Shown here one piece after another: positions 8,405 to 16,204 of a DNA stretch of 47,946 nucleotides; the stretch's first letter is position 1, and the number at the start of each line of letters is the position of its first letter. The stretch is from Erysipelotrichaceae bacterium (lineage in GTDB: Bacteria; Bacillota_I; Bacilli_A; Erysipelotrichales; Coprobacillaceae). Below the pieces are notes generated by a model that saw nothing but the letters and a program-made list of their open reading frames with translations, was not told the origin of the DNA and searched no databases. Where the stretch lies: contig JAGZJH010000017.1 of assembly GCA_018365815.1 (NCBI GenBank), positions 1 to 47,946 of the forward strand, in the 5' to 3' direction. The position numbers and the translations under genes were made by a program.

Positions 8405-8599
8405 ATGAATACAAAAATTTCAACAAAAGATAACGGAATGTTTAATGAATTATCATTATTTTTAACAGTTTTAAACAAAAAGGCTGATTTGTATCAGCCA
8501 ATGGTCGAAGATGAAAAACTTTGTATGTATTTAAAATCATTGAAAAATCTTTTAAAAGGACAATTCATGCAATTAAAGGAGGAAATCGACAATGGCTAA
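8405..8599 (+). CDS. Small hypothetical protein, partner of CotF-like coat gene
   Basis: 64 residues, mostly helical and acidic at the C-terminus (LKGQFMQLKEEIDNG), with no family that I recognise. I start it at the ATG at 8405-8407 (MNTKIS) behind GAGGAGG (8392-8398), in preference to an upstream in-frame start without a ribosome site. Its last eight bases overlap the next gene and its end carries that gene's AAAGGAGG, so the two are translationally coupled. Co-expression suggests a role in the spore coat or a paired helical assembly, which is inference only. Confidence 0.75.
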   Translation: MNTKISTKDNGMFNELSLFLTVLNKKADLYQPMVEDEKLCMYLKSLKNLLKGQFMQLKEEIDNG

Positions 8600-8867
8600 T
8601 TCACAATTTAACGACTACGACATTGCTTGTGACACATTAGATAGTATGAAACGTATTATTACTTACTATACAACCTTTTGTATTGAAGCGAGTCATTCAA
8701 CACTCCAAAATAAACTCATTAGCTTACAAAAAGAGTTATATGAAGCCCAACATGAATTATTTGAATTGATGTATGAAAAAAACTGGTATCCTGTGACACC
8801 AGAAACCGCTGAAAAATTAAACGAAACTAAAACTCTTTTAAAAAAACGTTTAGACTTGTTTGAATAA
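8592..8867 (+). CDS. CotF-like spore coat protein
   Basis: 91-residue, ferritin-like helical protein of the small CotF/coat family: FNDYDIACDTLDSMKRI, IEASHSTLQNKLISLQKE and the end motif MYEKNWYPVTPETAE. Such proteins sit in the spore coat or forespore of Firmicutes, so this gene suggests that the organism sporulates or descends from a sporulator. Start at 8592 with AAAGGAGG at 8576-8583; overlaps the preceding small gene by eight bases. No sporulation sigma-factor promoter was confidently found. A terminator overlaps its stop codon. Confidence 0.8.
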   Translation: MANSQFNDYDIACDTLDSMKRIITYYTTFCIEASHSTLQNKLISLQKELYEAQHELFELMYEKNWYPVTPETAEKLNETKTLLKKRLDLFE

Positions 8868-8891
8868 TCCCATCATTGGGATTATTTTTTT
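8863..8891 (+). terminator. Terminator after the coat genes
   Basis: AATAATCCCA / TGGGATTATT 10-bp stem with 4-base loop and seven T; includes the stop codon of the coat gene. It may also serve the convergent regulator gene. Confidence 0.9.
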
Positions 8892-8904
8892 GCTGATAGA
8901 AGAT

Positions 8905-10134
8905 TTAAAGTAAATTTTTATTTCTGTATAATAAAACTAATTGGTTTGTATAATAATAAAGTTTCTCATAATTTTTATACTTCAAATATTCACTATTAAT
9001 TAAATCTAAAACAAATTCCTGAATTGTATAGGCAGTTGTAGTAGCAACTTTACTGTACAACGCCTCTAATTTCTCTAAAATAATTATCGAATCTTTATTT
9101 TCAATCATATTTCTTGTCACTTCTACAAGTTTTTTAATATAAGTCGGTCCGTTTAATGTTTTGGCAATACTTGCACATTGCATTGCTTTTTCATAATTTC
9201 CTAATTGATAACATACCCAAGTCGCATAAAAATAATAGTAAATATTTTCTTGATTATATGAATATGAAATATTTAAATAATATGAAGCTTTAGCATAATC
9301 GTGACTGACAATATTATACCAAATTAACTTCCGATAAATATTATCAAGTTGATCTTTATATCCAATCAACTCCATTGTTTCAATACATTGTATTAAAATT
9401 TCAAAGCCTAATTGAAACTTTCCAACACGACAATTCAAAGTTCCTAACTGTGAAGCAGTATGAACTGTTCGTCTAATATTTTTTGTTTTATTAAATAATT
9501 CTGTCGCATTTTGGTTATATCTAAATGCTTCCACAAGATCATTTTGCTTTTCATAAAGTAAAGCCATATGATAATAAACCATTGAGCGATTTAATTCATC
9601 AATGCACAAATTAAGAGCAAGTTGATAGTATTTTTTAGCTTCTTCATAGTTGTTTTGACAATATAAATAATAACCGTAATATTCATAATACAATTGCTTT
9701 TGCCAAATAGTCATATTATTCAAACATTCATTTAAAATATGATGCATATTCAAAAACTTTATTTTATTGATTTTCTTCATAGAAAAAATAATATAATTCG
9801 CTAAAATTACTTCAATCGATTCAAATTTAGAAAAGTATTTACGATTAAAAACTGCTAATTGCTCTTCAGCATCATTTTTACAATAAGCAATAGATAAATA
9901 TACATCTCTAAATTCAGATTGCAATAACTTTGAATTTTCAAAAACATAATCAATATCAAGATCCAATTCTGATAATATATTTTGAATAACTTTATCAGTC
10001 CCTTTTTCTAACCCTCGTTCAATTTTACTTAACTGACTTGCTTGCATTTTACACATCTCAGCAAGTGAGCGACATGATATGTTTTGACAAATTCGATTAA
10101 CCCTAATTAAACTCCCTAAATTATATTCGTCCAT
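8905..10134 (-). CDS. HTH-TPR transcriptional regulator (Rgg/PlcR-like architecture)
   Basis: 409-residue protein with an N-terminal Cro/C1-type helix-turn-helix (about residues 5-60: LGSLIRVNRICQ, SCRSLAEMCKMQASQLSKIERG) followed by a long TPR-like helical array up to the C-terminus (for example YYGYYLYCQNNYEEAKKYYQLALNL). This is the layout of peptide-responsive RNPP regulators (PlcR, Rgg, PrgX) and of similar regulators with no known ligand. Rich in Tyr, Asn and Lys. Start taken as ATG 10132-10134; AGGGG lies 12 bases upstream, a long spacing, and a TTG at 10144-10146 is an alternative. Three direct CATTTTATAAT repeats lie at or upstream of the start. No obvious target gene is beside it on the same strand; the coat genes are convergent. 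Confidence 0.8.
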   Translation of the reverse strand: MDEYNLGSLIRVNRICQNISCRSLAEMCKMQASQLSKIERGLEKGTDKVIQNILSELDLDIDYVFENSKLLQSEFRDVYLSIAYCKNDAEEQLAVFNRKYFSKFESIEVILANYIIFSMKKINKIKFLNMHHILNECLNNMTIWQKQLYYEYYGYYLYCQNNYEEAKKYYQLALNLCIDELNRSMVYYHMALLYEKQNDLVEAFRYNQNATELFNKTKNIRRTVHTASQLGTLNCRVGKFQLGFEILIQCIETMELIGYKDQLDNIYRKLIWYNIVSHDYAKASYYLNISYSYNQENIYYYFYATWVCYQLGNYEKAMQCASIAKTLNGPTYIKKLVEVTRNMIENKDSIIILEKLEALYSKVATTTAYTIQEFVLDLINSEYLKYKNYEKLYYYTNQLVLLYRNKNLL

Positions 10135-10208
10135 TTTATAATTCAACCCCTAATTCATTTTATAATGTAAAAAATATTGCCCCTGTATATCACTTCACAT
10201 TTTATAAT
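10132..10208 (-). repeat. Three direct repeats upstream of the HTH-TPR regulator
   Basis: The 11-mer CATTTTATAAT occurs exactly at 10132-10142, 10156-10166 and 10198-10208 (read ATTATAAAATG on the minus strand). The first overlaps the start codon. Possible operator or tandem -10 elements; not proven. Confidence 0.6.
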
Positions 10209-10644
10209 ATGAATTAATTTGTGGATTTAGCTTTAAATACTGTCACCTCCATCTTCCATTTTAACAAATTCCATGGATATGTAAACTCCACAATATATAT
10301 ACACATTTATGACCAATATTTTAAATTATAACATATTTAGACATTTTTTTCCACATTTGATAAATTTTATTATGAGACTTATGAACTTATTAATTATGTA
10401 TATACACATTTGTAATCAACCCCAATTAAAAAAAGATAAAACGCTTACATCACAAATAAAAAGTAACCCATTTGGGTTACTTTTACAAAGTTTAGTTTTA
10501 ATCATTTATTTTGCCGATAAGAGAAATTGAATTTTCTATATTAAAACTAAACTATTCGCCTATGGCTTTTATTTTTGCCATATTTCTATTATAAATTTTC
10601 TACTCTTTAAAATCTAGTAGTTAATGTATAGAAACGTTAACGCA
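10209..10644. other. Intergenic region without a convincing gene
   Basis: About 440 AT-rich bases. Holds a terminator-like inverted repeat (10460-10487) and, on the minus strand, a 13-codon frame (10233-10274, MEFVKMEDGGDSI) with a weak upstream GGAG that is only a speculative signal-peptide candidate. A plus-strand 73-codon frame at 10309-10530 has no ribosome site and spans the inverted repeat, so I do not call it. Confidence 0.4.
10460..10488. terminator. Terminator-like inverted repeat
   Basis: AAAAGTAACCCA / TGGGTTACTTTT, 12-bp perfect arms with a 2-base loop and T residues on either strand. It could end transcripts of thiT from the right. Confidence 0.6.
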
Positions 10645-11187
10645 TTATTTGTCGAACTTCTTAAAAAATGCATTTAATTTTGGATAAATAATCATTACTA
10701 AAATAAAACAAACGATTAAAGTAGGAACATTATAACTTAAATTATAAATCAATGAGTAGACATATGGATTTTGATCTCCAGCATATTCACCAAACAATAC
10801 AGCTCCTGACAAGTAATGAGGAATAAATTTTAAAACCATCGCAAAAATCACACCAATAGGTAATTCTATCTGTTTAAATTTAATATTTTTAATCATCCCT
10901 GCCATTCCACATAAAGAAAGTGGCAGAACATAATCTAATAAAACGGACCACCAACCATAAAATGAAGCCATTCCTAATGCAAATTGTAAGATACTGCTTA
11001 CAAATCCAACTAAAATTCCTTCTTTCACACCTAATAAATAAGAAGCTAAAAAGATAGCAATAATTGAGTAAGAAATACTTCCTCCTTGTGGTAAACTAGG
11101 AATAAATTGATTAGTAAATTCTAATACAATTTGAATTGCACTAAATAATGCAATAAAAACTAATGTTAAAATCTTTGAATTTTTCAT
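10645..11187 (-). CDS. thiT: Thiamine ECF transporter substrate-binding subunit ThiT
   Basis: 180-residue integral membrane S-component with about six membrane helices; together with the shared ECF energising module (not in this window) it imports thiamine. Conserved features are the basic start, LPQGGSISYS after the first helix, YLLGVKEGILVGFVSS, and YGWWSVLLDYVLPL, the tryptophan/tyrosine-rich segment that lines the thiamine site in this family. A TPP riboswitch and its terminator lie directly upstream (11224-11352), which independently supports thiamine as the substrate and predicts repression when TPP is abundant. ATG at 11185-11187 behind GGGAGGAAAG. Monocistronic as far as can be seen. 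Confidence 0.93.
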   Translation of the reverse strand: MKNSKILTLVFIALFSAIQIVLEFTNQFIPSLPQGGSISYSIIAIFLASYLLGVKEGILVGFVSSILQFALGMASFYGWWSVLLDYVLPLSLCGMAGMIKNIKFKQIELPIGVIFAMVLKFIPHYLSGAVLFGEYAGDQNPYVYSLIYNLSYNVPTLIVCFILVMIIYPKLNAFFKKFDK

Positions 11188-11223
11188 ACTTTCCTCCCTT
11201 TATAAAATATAAGCCACACAAAA

Positions 11224-11250
11224 TAAAAAAGCACTTTTATGAAAGTGCCA
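11224..11250 (-). terminator. Expression-platform terminator of the TPP riboswitch
   Basis: GCACTTTCATAAAAGTGC hairpin (11231-11248) followed by six T on the minus strand, between the riboswitch aptamer and thiT. Confidence 0.9.
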
Positions 11251-11265
11251 AAAAATCTTTCTATT

Positions 11266-11352
11266 TTGGCTCTCTCTACGCTGGTATTATCCAGAATCAG
11301 ATTCGAAGGGTTGAACAAAGTTCTCTCAGCTAACGCACCCCCGGCTCATATT
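11266..11352 (-). promoter_or_regulatory. TPP riboswitch (THI element)
   Basis: Minus-strand aptamer with the conserved blocks GGGGGTGCG, GCTGAGAGAA, ACCCTTCGAATCTGATT and CTGGATAATACCAGCGTAG. Closing strands pair near both ends. It precedes a terminator and the thiamine transporter gene, so thiamine pyrophosphate binding should stop transcription. Confidence 0.96.
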
Positions 11353-11353
11353 T

Positions 11354-11382
11354 ATCATATCTCATTACTAATTTTTTTGCAA
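11354..11382 (-). promoter_or_regulatory. Promoter of the TPP riboswitch-thiT unit
   Basis: TTGCAA (11377-11382) and TATGAT (11354-11359) with a 17-base spacer on the minus strand, just upstream of the aptamer. Confidence 0.75.
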
Positions 11383-11478
11383 GATAATAATTTTTTTAAA
11401 ATATATCAATTAACTATGGAGTTTTTTCAAGATATAGCATATAATTAAATTGTAAAAAAATTAAAAAGAGGTGTACAT

Positions 11479-12669
11479 ATGGCAAAAATTATTTCTGTAA
11501 ATGCAGGAAGTTCATCATTAAAATTTCAATTATTTGAAATGGACGATGAATCTGTAATTACTTCTGGTGTCATTGAAAGAATTGGATTTGATGATGCAAT
11601 TTTCACAATTAAATATGATGGTAATAAAGATGTAACTACTCAACCAATTAAAGATCATAAAGAAGCAGTTGATTTATTATTACATTCATTAATTTCTAAA
11701 AATATCGTATCTTCATTAGATGAAATTAAAGGAGTCGGGCATCGTGTAGTTCATGGTGGCGAATACTTTAGTGAATCAGCAATTTTTGATGAAGATACAG
11801 CAGCTAAAATCGATGAATTAAAAACGCTTGCTCCATTACATAATCCTGCACATCTAACTGGTTACTATGCTTTTAAAGAAGCAATGCCAAATGCAGGAAC
11901 TGTTGCAGTGTTTGATACTGCTTTCCACCAAACAATTCAACCAAGTGCATATATTTATCCTATTCCATATAAATATTACACTGATTATAAAATCAGAAAA
12001 TACGGGGCCCATGGAACAAGCCATTACTACGTTTCAAATCGTGTAATTGAGCATTTAGGAAATCCTGAACATTCAAAAATTATTGTTGCACACTTAGGAG
12101 CTGGAGGAAGTTTATCAGCTGTTTTAGATGGTAAGTCTAAAAATACTTCAATGGGATTTACGCCACTTGCGGGAATTATGATGGGAACTCGTTCAGGCGA
12201 TGTTGATCCTTCTGTTATTGATTTTTTAATTGATGAAGTTGGAATGAATATGCATGAAGTTATTACAATGTTGAATAAAGAATCAGGATTATTAGGAGTT
12301 TCTGGTGTTTCTAGTGACTTTAGAGATGTTCAAAATGCAGCATTAAACGGAAACGAAAGAGCACAATTAGCATTAGATATTTTCTACCGTCGTGTTATTA
12401 ACTATATTGGACGTTACTTCATCGCCTTAGGTGGTGTTGATGCAATCGCATTTACTGCCGGTATCGGTGAAAATTCATGGTTCGCTAGAAAACATATCAT
12501 CGCTTTATTAAGTGAAGCATTAGGAATCGTCATTGATGACGATGCAAATGAAAACGGTGAAGGTGAACGTTTAATTACAAAACCTGAATCAAAAGTTAAA
12601 GTTTATGTCATTCCTACTAATGAAGAATTAGTGATTGCAAGAGATACTAAACGTTTATTAAATTTATAA
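11479..12669 (+). CDS. ackA: Acetate kinase
   Basis: Converts acetyl phosphate + ADP to acetate + ATP, the last energy-yielding step of mixed-acid fermentation. The 396 residues carry the ASKHA-fold acetokinase signatures: VNAGSSSLKFQLF at residues 5-17, GHRVVHGG, DTAFHQTI, YGAHGTSH and FTAGIGENS. Length is typical. ATG 11479 follows AGAGGTG (11467-11473), with a TATAAT at 11441-11446 as likely -10. No phosphotransacetylase gene adjoins it. A terminator of the repeated AGAGATTTT type follows. Confidence 0.97.
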   Translation: MAKIISVNAGSSSLKFQLFEMDDESVITSGVIERIGFDDAIFTIKYDGNKDVTTQPIKDHKEAVDLLLHSLISKNIVSSLDEIKGVGHRVVHGGEYFSESAIFDEDTAAKIDELKTLAPLHNPAHLTGYYAFKEAMPNAGTVAVFDTAFHQTIQPSAYIYPIPYKYYTDYKIRKYGAHGTSHYYVSNRVIEHLGNPEHSKIIVAHLGAGGSLSAVLDGKSKNTSMGFTPLAGIMMGTRSGDVDPSVIDFLIDEVGMNMHEVITMLNKESGLLGVSGVSSDFRDVQNAALNGNERAQLALDIFYRRVINYIGRYFIALGGVDAIAFTAGIGENSWFARKHIIALLSEALGIVIDDDANENGEGERLITKPESKVKVYVIPTNEELVIARDTKRLLNL

Positions 12670-12687
12670 TTCGATATTCATTATACA

Positions 12688-12745
12688 AAAGAGATTTTTA
12701 AAACTACTATGATTTTATTCTATAGCATAAAAATCTCTTTTTTTA
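12688..12745 (+). terminator. ackA terminator; copy B of the repeated AGAGATTTT hairpin
   Basis: AAAGAGATTTTTA (12688-12700) pairs with its exact complement at 12728-12740, enclosing a 27-base loop with an inner CTA/TAG pairing, followed by seven or more T. Confidence 0.88.
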
Positions 12746-13041
12746 TACCTAACGGTTTATTAATCGAAAATCTATTTTCTTATAAGTAAAATTATTACCA
12801 TGATTATCTTTAACAGTTCACTAAAAAATTGTCCATAAATCATAATTTAAAAAACTCACAACGATGATGTAATATTTATCAAATTGTAAAAATCTATTAT
12901 ATCAAACTTATTTAACACCTTTAGACTGTTTTTCTGTCGTATTTTATATCATCATCAAAAAAGATTACCATTCTGTTACAAATCAGGTCATCTTATTTTA
13001 ACTTTTATACCAATACAATACATTCAAGTATAGAAAAACAT
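12746..13041. other. Gene-free AT-rich stretch
   Basis: Nearly 300 bases between the ackA terminator and the next inverted repeat. No ribosome site with a believable frame on either strand; I see no RNA structure that I can name. Confidence 0.4.
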
Positions 13042-13042
13042 T

Positions 13043-13074
13043 ATGGGAGATAACACAAACATCTGTGTATCTCC
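13043..13074. terminator. Terminator-like inverted repeat
   Basis: ATGGGAGATA...CACA pairs with TGTG TATCTCCCAT with one bulged base and a short loop. T residues follow on the plus side; on the minus strand it lies 80 bases past the truncated HTH gene. Confidence 0.55.
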
Positions 13075-13153
13075 CATTTTCATTTATATAAGTAATCACT
13101 TCACTTATACTTCAATTTTTTTGATTTCCCGTTTTTTTAGTCCAATCGTAGGA

Positions 13154-13315
13154 TCAATCACTTTTAAAAATAAAATAGTCTTCAAGTTTTTTATCAAGTG
13201 CAATGCACAAAATCAGGATAAGTTTAGCAGTGAGATTGAATTGTCCTGTTTCAATGGAACTAATTGTATTGCCAGATACTCCAACCATTTTTGCTAAAGC
13301 GTCTTCTTTGTTCAT
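13154..13315 (-). CDS. Truncated Cro/C1-type HTH protein
   Basis: 53-residue remnant or short form of a small XRE-type regulator. The recognition part is intact (DALAKMVGVSGNTISSIETGQFN) and is followed by the usual AKLILILCIALDKKLEDYFIF tail of the YozG-like 65-70-residue regulators. The first helix is shortened: in-frame stops lie just upstream. I start it at the ATG at 13313-13315 (MNKEDA) because AGAGAGG stands 8 bases before it; a TTG at 13337-13339 would add AEREETF, which resembles family sequence, so the N-terminus may have been eroded. Its partner genes (usually a small membrane protein) are absent. Function doubtful. Confidence 0.55.
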   Translation of the reverse strand: MNKEDALAKMVGVSGNTISSIETGQFNLTAKLILILCIALDKKLEDYFIFKSD

Positions 13316-13339
13316 AAAAGTTTCCTCTCTTTCTGCCAA

Positions 13340-13702
13340 GTTTGGTTATCAATCATTTTTGCAAAGTTTACTTCTTAAAATAGTGCGTGTAAATCAAATA
13401 TGAAATGCACATTATATCATTTATCCTATGATCTTCTAATTATTATCCTTATGTAGCACAAACTCATACCGTTGTTTTAACTTCTCTATAAAATACATCT
13501 TTTATTTTTAAATTCTTCCAATCAAAAATACCTCTTAATTATTTGATTACCAAAAAAGACAATCAATTTTTTATTTTTAAATCAACTGTCTTTTTCATGT
13601 CTGCTATTCAATTTTTATAGTCATTTACACTATTTATTAGAATATTTAATACTCTTTCACTTTTAAAGCTTAACTCAAACAACAAATTTTCTTTTTTTAT
13701 TT
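13340..13702. other. Gene-free stretch
   Basis: About 360 AT-rich bases with no supported gene. The only structure seen is a long imperfect stem at 13552-13597 described separately. Confidence 0.4.
13552..13597 (-). terminator. Probable terminator of the MazF-like gene
   Basis: On the minus strand AAAAAGACAGTTGATTT can pair with AAATTGATTGTCTTTTT (two G-U pairs, one mismatch), followed by T. It lies about 100 bases beyond the stop codon at 13703. Confidence 0.55.
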
Positions 13703-14224
13703 TTAAAATATATTTTCACGCACAAATTGAGATATTAACTCTTGATCTGTATAAACATCACAAAAAGGTTTTCGTAAATCCAATCTTTGCATATCAATTG
13801 AACGTATGTCACTTAACTGAATACGACTTTTCAAACGTTTGCCATAATAATCAATTTCGATATCCATTTCAAATTGTGGGTGGCATGGTTTTGAATTTGA
13901 TTTAATCGATGTACTTGGAATCACTAATGCTTTATAACCTAAATCTTTTAAAATATAACACCAATGTCCGTCCATTAATTCCTTTGGAAATCCACGACCA
14001 ATATTAAAATAAGCCATTTGATGTACTTTAGGACGATGATTTAAACGATAGAATGTACTCGAACTATCGCCGGTTCCTTTAGGTACTAAATTGCAATAAA
14101 AATATTCTAATTGACTGGTTAAATGCAACAAGGAACAACAATATTTATCAACATCATACATACCTGTTGCTTTAATGTGTGACAAGGATTTACTTATCTC
14201 AAAAAGATCTTCATTAATCCCCAT
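13703..14224 (-). CDS. PemK/MazF-like protein with N-terminal extension
   Basis: 173 residues. Residues 67-150 resemble the MazF/PemK ribonuclease-toxin barrel: AYFNIGRGFPKE (residues 71-82), a strand ending VIPSTS (101-106, holding the catalytic-type Thr105), and SRIQLSDIRSIDMQRLD (133-149), which matches the DQIRtiDk.RL segment of MazF. The arginine-proline usually found before the second strand reads His87-Trp88 here, so catalysis is uncertain. The first 65 residues are an unassigned helical region. No antitoxin gene lies upstream on the same strand; instead the gene is divergent from the TPR-cold-shock gene at 14353 across 128 bases. TACCTCC at 14231-14237 gives the ribosome site. Could be a toxin-derived regulator or part of an unusual two-gene module. 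Confidence 0.6.
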   Translation of the reverse strand: MGINEDLFEISKSLSHIKATGMYDVDKYCCSLLHLTSQLEYFYCNLVPKGTGDSSSTFYRLNHRPKVHQMAYFNIGRGFPKELMDGHWCYILKDLGYKALVIPSTSIKSNSKPCHPQFEMDIEIDYYGKRLKSRIQLSDIRSIDMQRLDLRKPFCDVYTDQELISQFVRENIF

Positions 14225-14352
14225 ATATATCTACCTCCTATATATTTATTAATATTTTTTTAAAGAAATACTTACATTTTTATTATTACCTTATTTTTTT
14301 ATTTCATTCATTGTTTATTAAGTGTTATAATATCAATTAGGAGGACTATATT

Positions 14353-15588
14353 ATGGCAAAAAATGATTTAAACGGTTATGAAAAAAAATTTGAAGAAGAT
14401 GTGACATCTTTTAATGATTATGAAGCCACAGATTATGTGCGTACATTAAAAAATGATGGGAAATTAGACGAAGCAATTGAAGTAGGAAGTACTTTTTATT
14501 CAATGTGTCCACATTTAAAAGGGTACATTAACCAATATGGTTATGCCCTTTATAATAAACATATCAATTTACCAATTAATGAAATCGGTGAAAAAGAAAA
14601 TCTATTTTTTAGTTTTGCAAACGATATTTTAAAAATGTGTAAACAAGAAAAATACTCTCCATATGAAGCAACTGTCAACAAAATGATTCGTTATATTACT
14701 TCAAAAAATCCTATTGATTATAAAAAATACAACGAATTATTAAATTTACTTGATCCTAAATTACTTTCAAGTGAACCTCTTTTAATTAAAGAACGTAATC
14801 AAGAAGGCGAAAGTCATTTAGAAAGATGGTATCGTCAAAAAGTAAAAGTATTATTTGAACTTAAAGAATATAAAGAATGCGTCACTACTGCAAATAATGC
14901 TTTAGCATCTGTTCACAAATGGCATTATCGAAATATGCAATGGATTAAATACTATCGTGCTTGTTCAAATATTAAATTAGGTGAATACAATGAGGGTGAA
15001 AGAGATTTCTTAGCCTTACAAGGACAAATTAGAGATATTAATTTCTATGAAGTATTATACCAAACATACTCATCATTAAATCAAGATTTAAAAGCAAATA
15101 CTTTTTTAATCTATGATATTTACATGAGCGGTTATGATATTACAAAAGTTAATTTATTTGAAAACTTATTAAACGCATCTAAAAAAATTAACTATACAAA
15201 ATTAACTGAGTTAATTGAAGTGATGTTGTATAAAATCAAAGTAGAAACAAATCAAAATGTTGAAGCAATTGAAGATCCATATCCAACTGAAGATAGTGGT
15301 GATTTATACGATCGTATGATGGACGAACTTACTGATCATTTAGATAAATTCATTGAACGTCATCAAGGTAAAGTAATGTATTACAACAAAGATAAAGAAA
15401 TCGGAAACATTTTAACTTCTCAAGAAGAAATGTTATTCTTTAGACAAGCAGACTATATCTATGATGAAGAAGTTAAACGTTTTGATGTTGTGGAATATTC
15501 AATTTTACCAACTTATGATCGTAAAAAAGATTGTGAAACAAATAAAGCAGTATTAATTACATTGTTGTATGAAGATATTAGATATTAA
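14353..15588 (+). CDS. TPR-like protein with C-terminal cold-shock-like domain
   Basis: 411-residue soluble protein without a family name that I can give. Residues 20-330 are alpha-helical and TPR-like (GKLDEAIEVGSTFYSMCPH, LFELKEYKECVTTANNAL, KLGEYNEGERDFLALQG). From residue 339 it has the pattern of an OB-fold cold-shock domain: GKVMYYNKDKEIGNIL (RNP1 region), MLFFRQADYI (RNP2 region), then FDVVEYSILPTYDRKKDCE and a final beta strand. RNP1 aromatics are partly lost (KEIGNI where KGFGFI is usual). The layout suggests RNA or single-stranded nucleic-acid binding steered by the TPR part, which is inference. AGGAGGACT precedes the start; a TATAAT lies at 14326-14331. Terminator copy C follows. 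Divergent from the MazF-like gene. Confidence 0.75.
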   Translation: MAKNDLNGYEKKFEEDVTSFNDYEATDYVRTLKNDGKLDEAIEVGSTFYSMCPHLKGYINQYGYALYNKHINLPINEIGEKENLFFSFANDILKMCKQEKYSPYEATVNKMIRYITSKNPIDYKKYNELLNLLDPKLLSSEPLLIKERNQEGESHLERWYRQKVKVLFELKEYKECVTTANNALASVHKWHYRNMQWIKYYRACSNIKLGEYNEGERDFLALQGQIRDINFYEVLYQTYSSLNQDLKANTFLIYDIYMSGYDITKVNLFENLLNASKKINYTKLTELIEVMLYKIKVETNQNVEAIEDPYPTEDSGDLYDRMMDELTDHLDKFIERHQGKVMYYNKDKEIGNILTSQEEMLFFRQADYIYDEEVKRFDVVEYSILPTYDRKKDCETNKAVLITLLYEDIRY

Positions 15589-15629
15589 AAAAGAAACAAA
15601 TTGTAATCTTAGTTAAGAGTAATTAAAAT

Positions 15630-15678
15630 AAGAGATTTTAAAACTACCCTAATCCGTAGAATAAAATCTCTTTTTTTA
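15630..15678 (+). terminator. Terminator; copy C of the repeated AGAGATTTT hairpin
   Basis: AAGAGATTTTA (15630-15640) pairs exactly with 15662-15672; an inner CTAC (15644-15647) pairs with GTAG (15656-15659). Eight T follow. Confidence 0.88.
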
Positions 15679-15705
15679 GCCCGTAAAACAATTATTTGTT
15701 TCTTT

Positions 15706-16089
15706 TTATTTCATATAATTATTATTGATTAAAAACTCTTTAATCTTACTCACTGAGTAATCACTAATCACATGTTCAATTAAACATGCATCTTCATCGG
15801 CCACTTTGGGAGCAATATTTAATACATCTTCAAATAAAATTTGAATCACTCGATGTTTTTCACAAATAAACTTCGCCATTTCTTCGCCTTTAGGAGTTAA
15901 TACAATATCATGATACTTTTCATTAATGACAAGTCCATATTCTGCAAGTACATTCATCGCACTATTCACACTTGCTTTACTCACATTTTTTTTCTTGGCA
16001 ATTTCACTCACTCTTGCTCTTTTACCGTCATTTTGAAATTCATAAATAATTTCAAGATAATTTTCCATTGCGATTGTTATATTAGACAT
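15706..16089 (-). CDS. DtxR/MntR-family metal-dependent regulator
   Basis: 127-residue iron- or manganese-responsive repressor. N-terminal winged helix (ITIAMENYLEIIYEF, RVSEIAKKKNVSKASVNSAMNVL, EYGLVINEKY.DIVLTPKGEEMA) and a dimerisation helix with the EHRV-like KHRVIQ and EDACLIEHVIS metal-binding motifs. No C-terminal SH3-like domain, so it is the short MntR/TroR type. Divergent from the ZIP transporter gene 115 bases away, which is the natural candidate target. ATG at 16087-16089 follows GAGGTG. Confidence 0.9.
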   Translation of the reverse strand: MSNITIAMENYLEIIYEFQNDGKRARVSEIAKKKNVSKASVNSAMNVLAEYGLVINEKYHDIVLTPKGEEMAKFICEKHRVIQILFEDVLNIAPKVADEDACLIEHVISDYSVSKIKEFLINNNYMK

Positions 16090-16174
16090 ATGACTTCACA
16101 CCTCTTTTTCTATGTCATATTTTTCTTAATTTTATCATATTTTAAAATTCTCGACAAGTCACACACTTTAAAGT

Positions 16175-16194
16175 TCAACATATAGTATCGTTGA
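16175..16194 (+). promoter_or_regulatory. Possible operator at the ZIP gene
   Basis: Inverted repeat TCAAC-N10-GTTGA overlapping a candidate -10 (TATAGT, 16181-16186) and ending next to the GAGGAGG ribosome site. Its position suits a repressor such as the divergent DtxR-type protein; it does not match a DtxR or MntR consensus that I know. Confidence 0.35.
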
Positions 16195-16204
16195 GGAGGT
16201 TTTT

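Noticed and set aside
10309..10530. 73-codon plus-strand frame rich in Ile, Phe and Leu
   Set aside because: No ribosome site, runs through a terminator-like inverted repeat, and composition is what AT-rich noncoding DNA gives.
13043..13297. 84-codon plus-strand frame opposite the truncated HTH gene
   Set aside because: Antisense shadow; the minus strand encodes a recognisable HTH, and this frame starts inside an inverted repeat.
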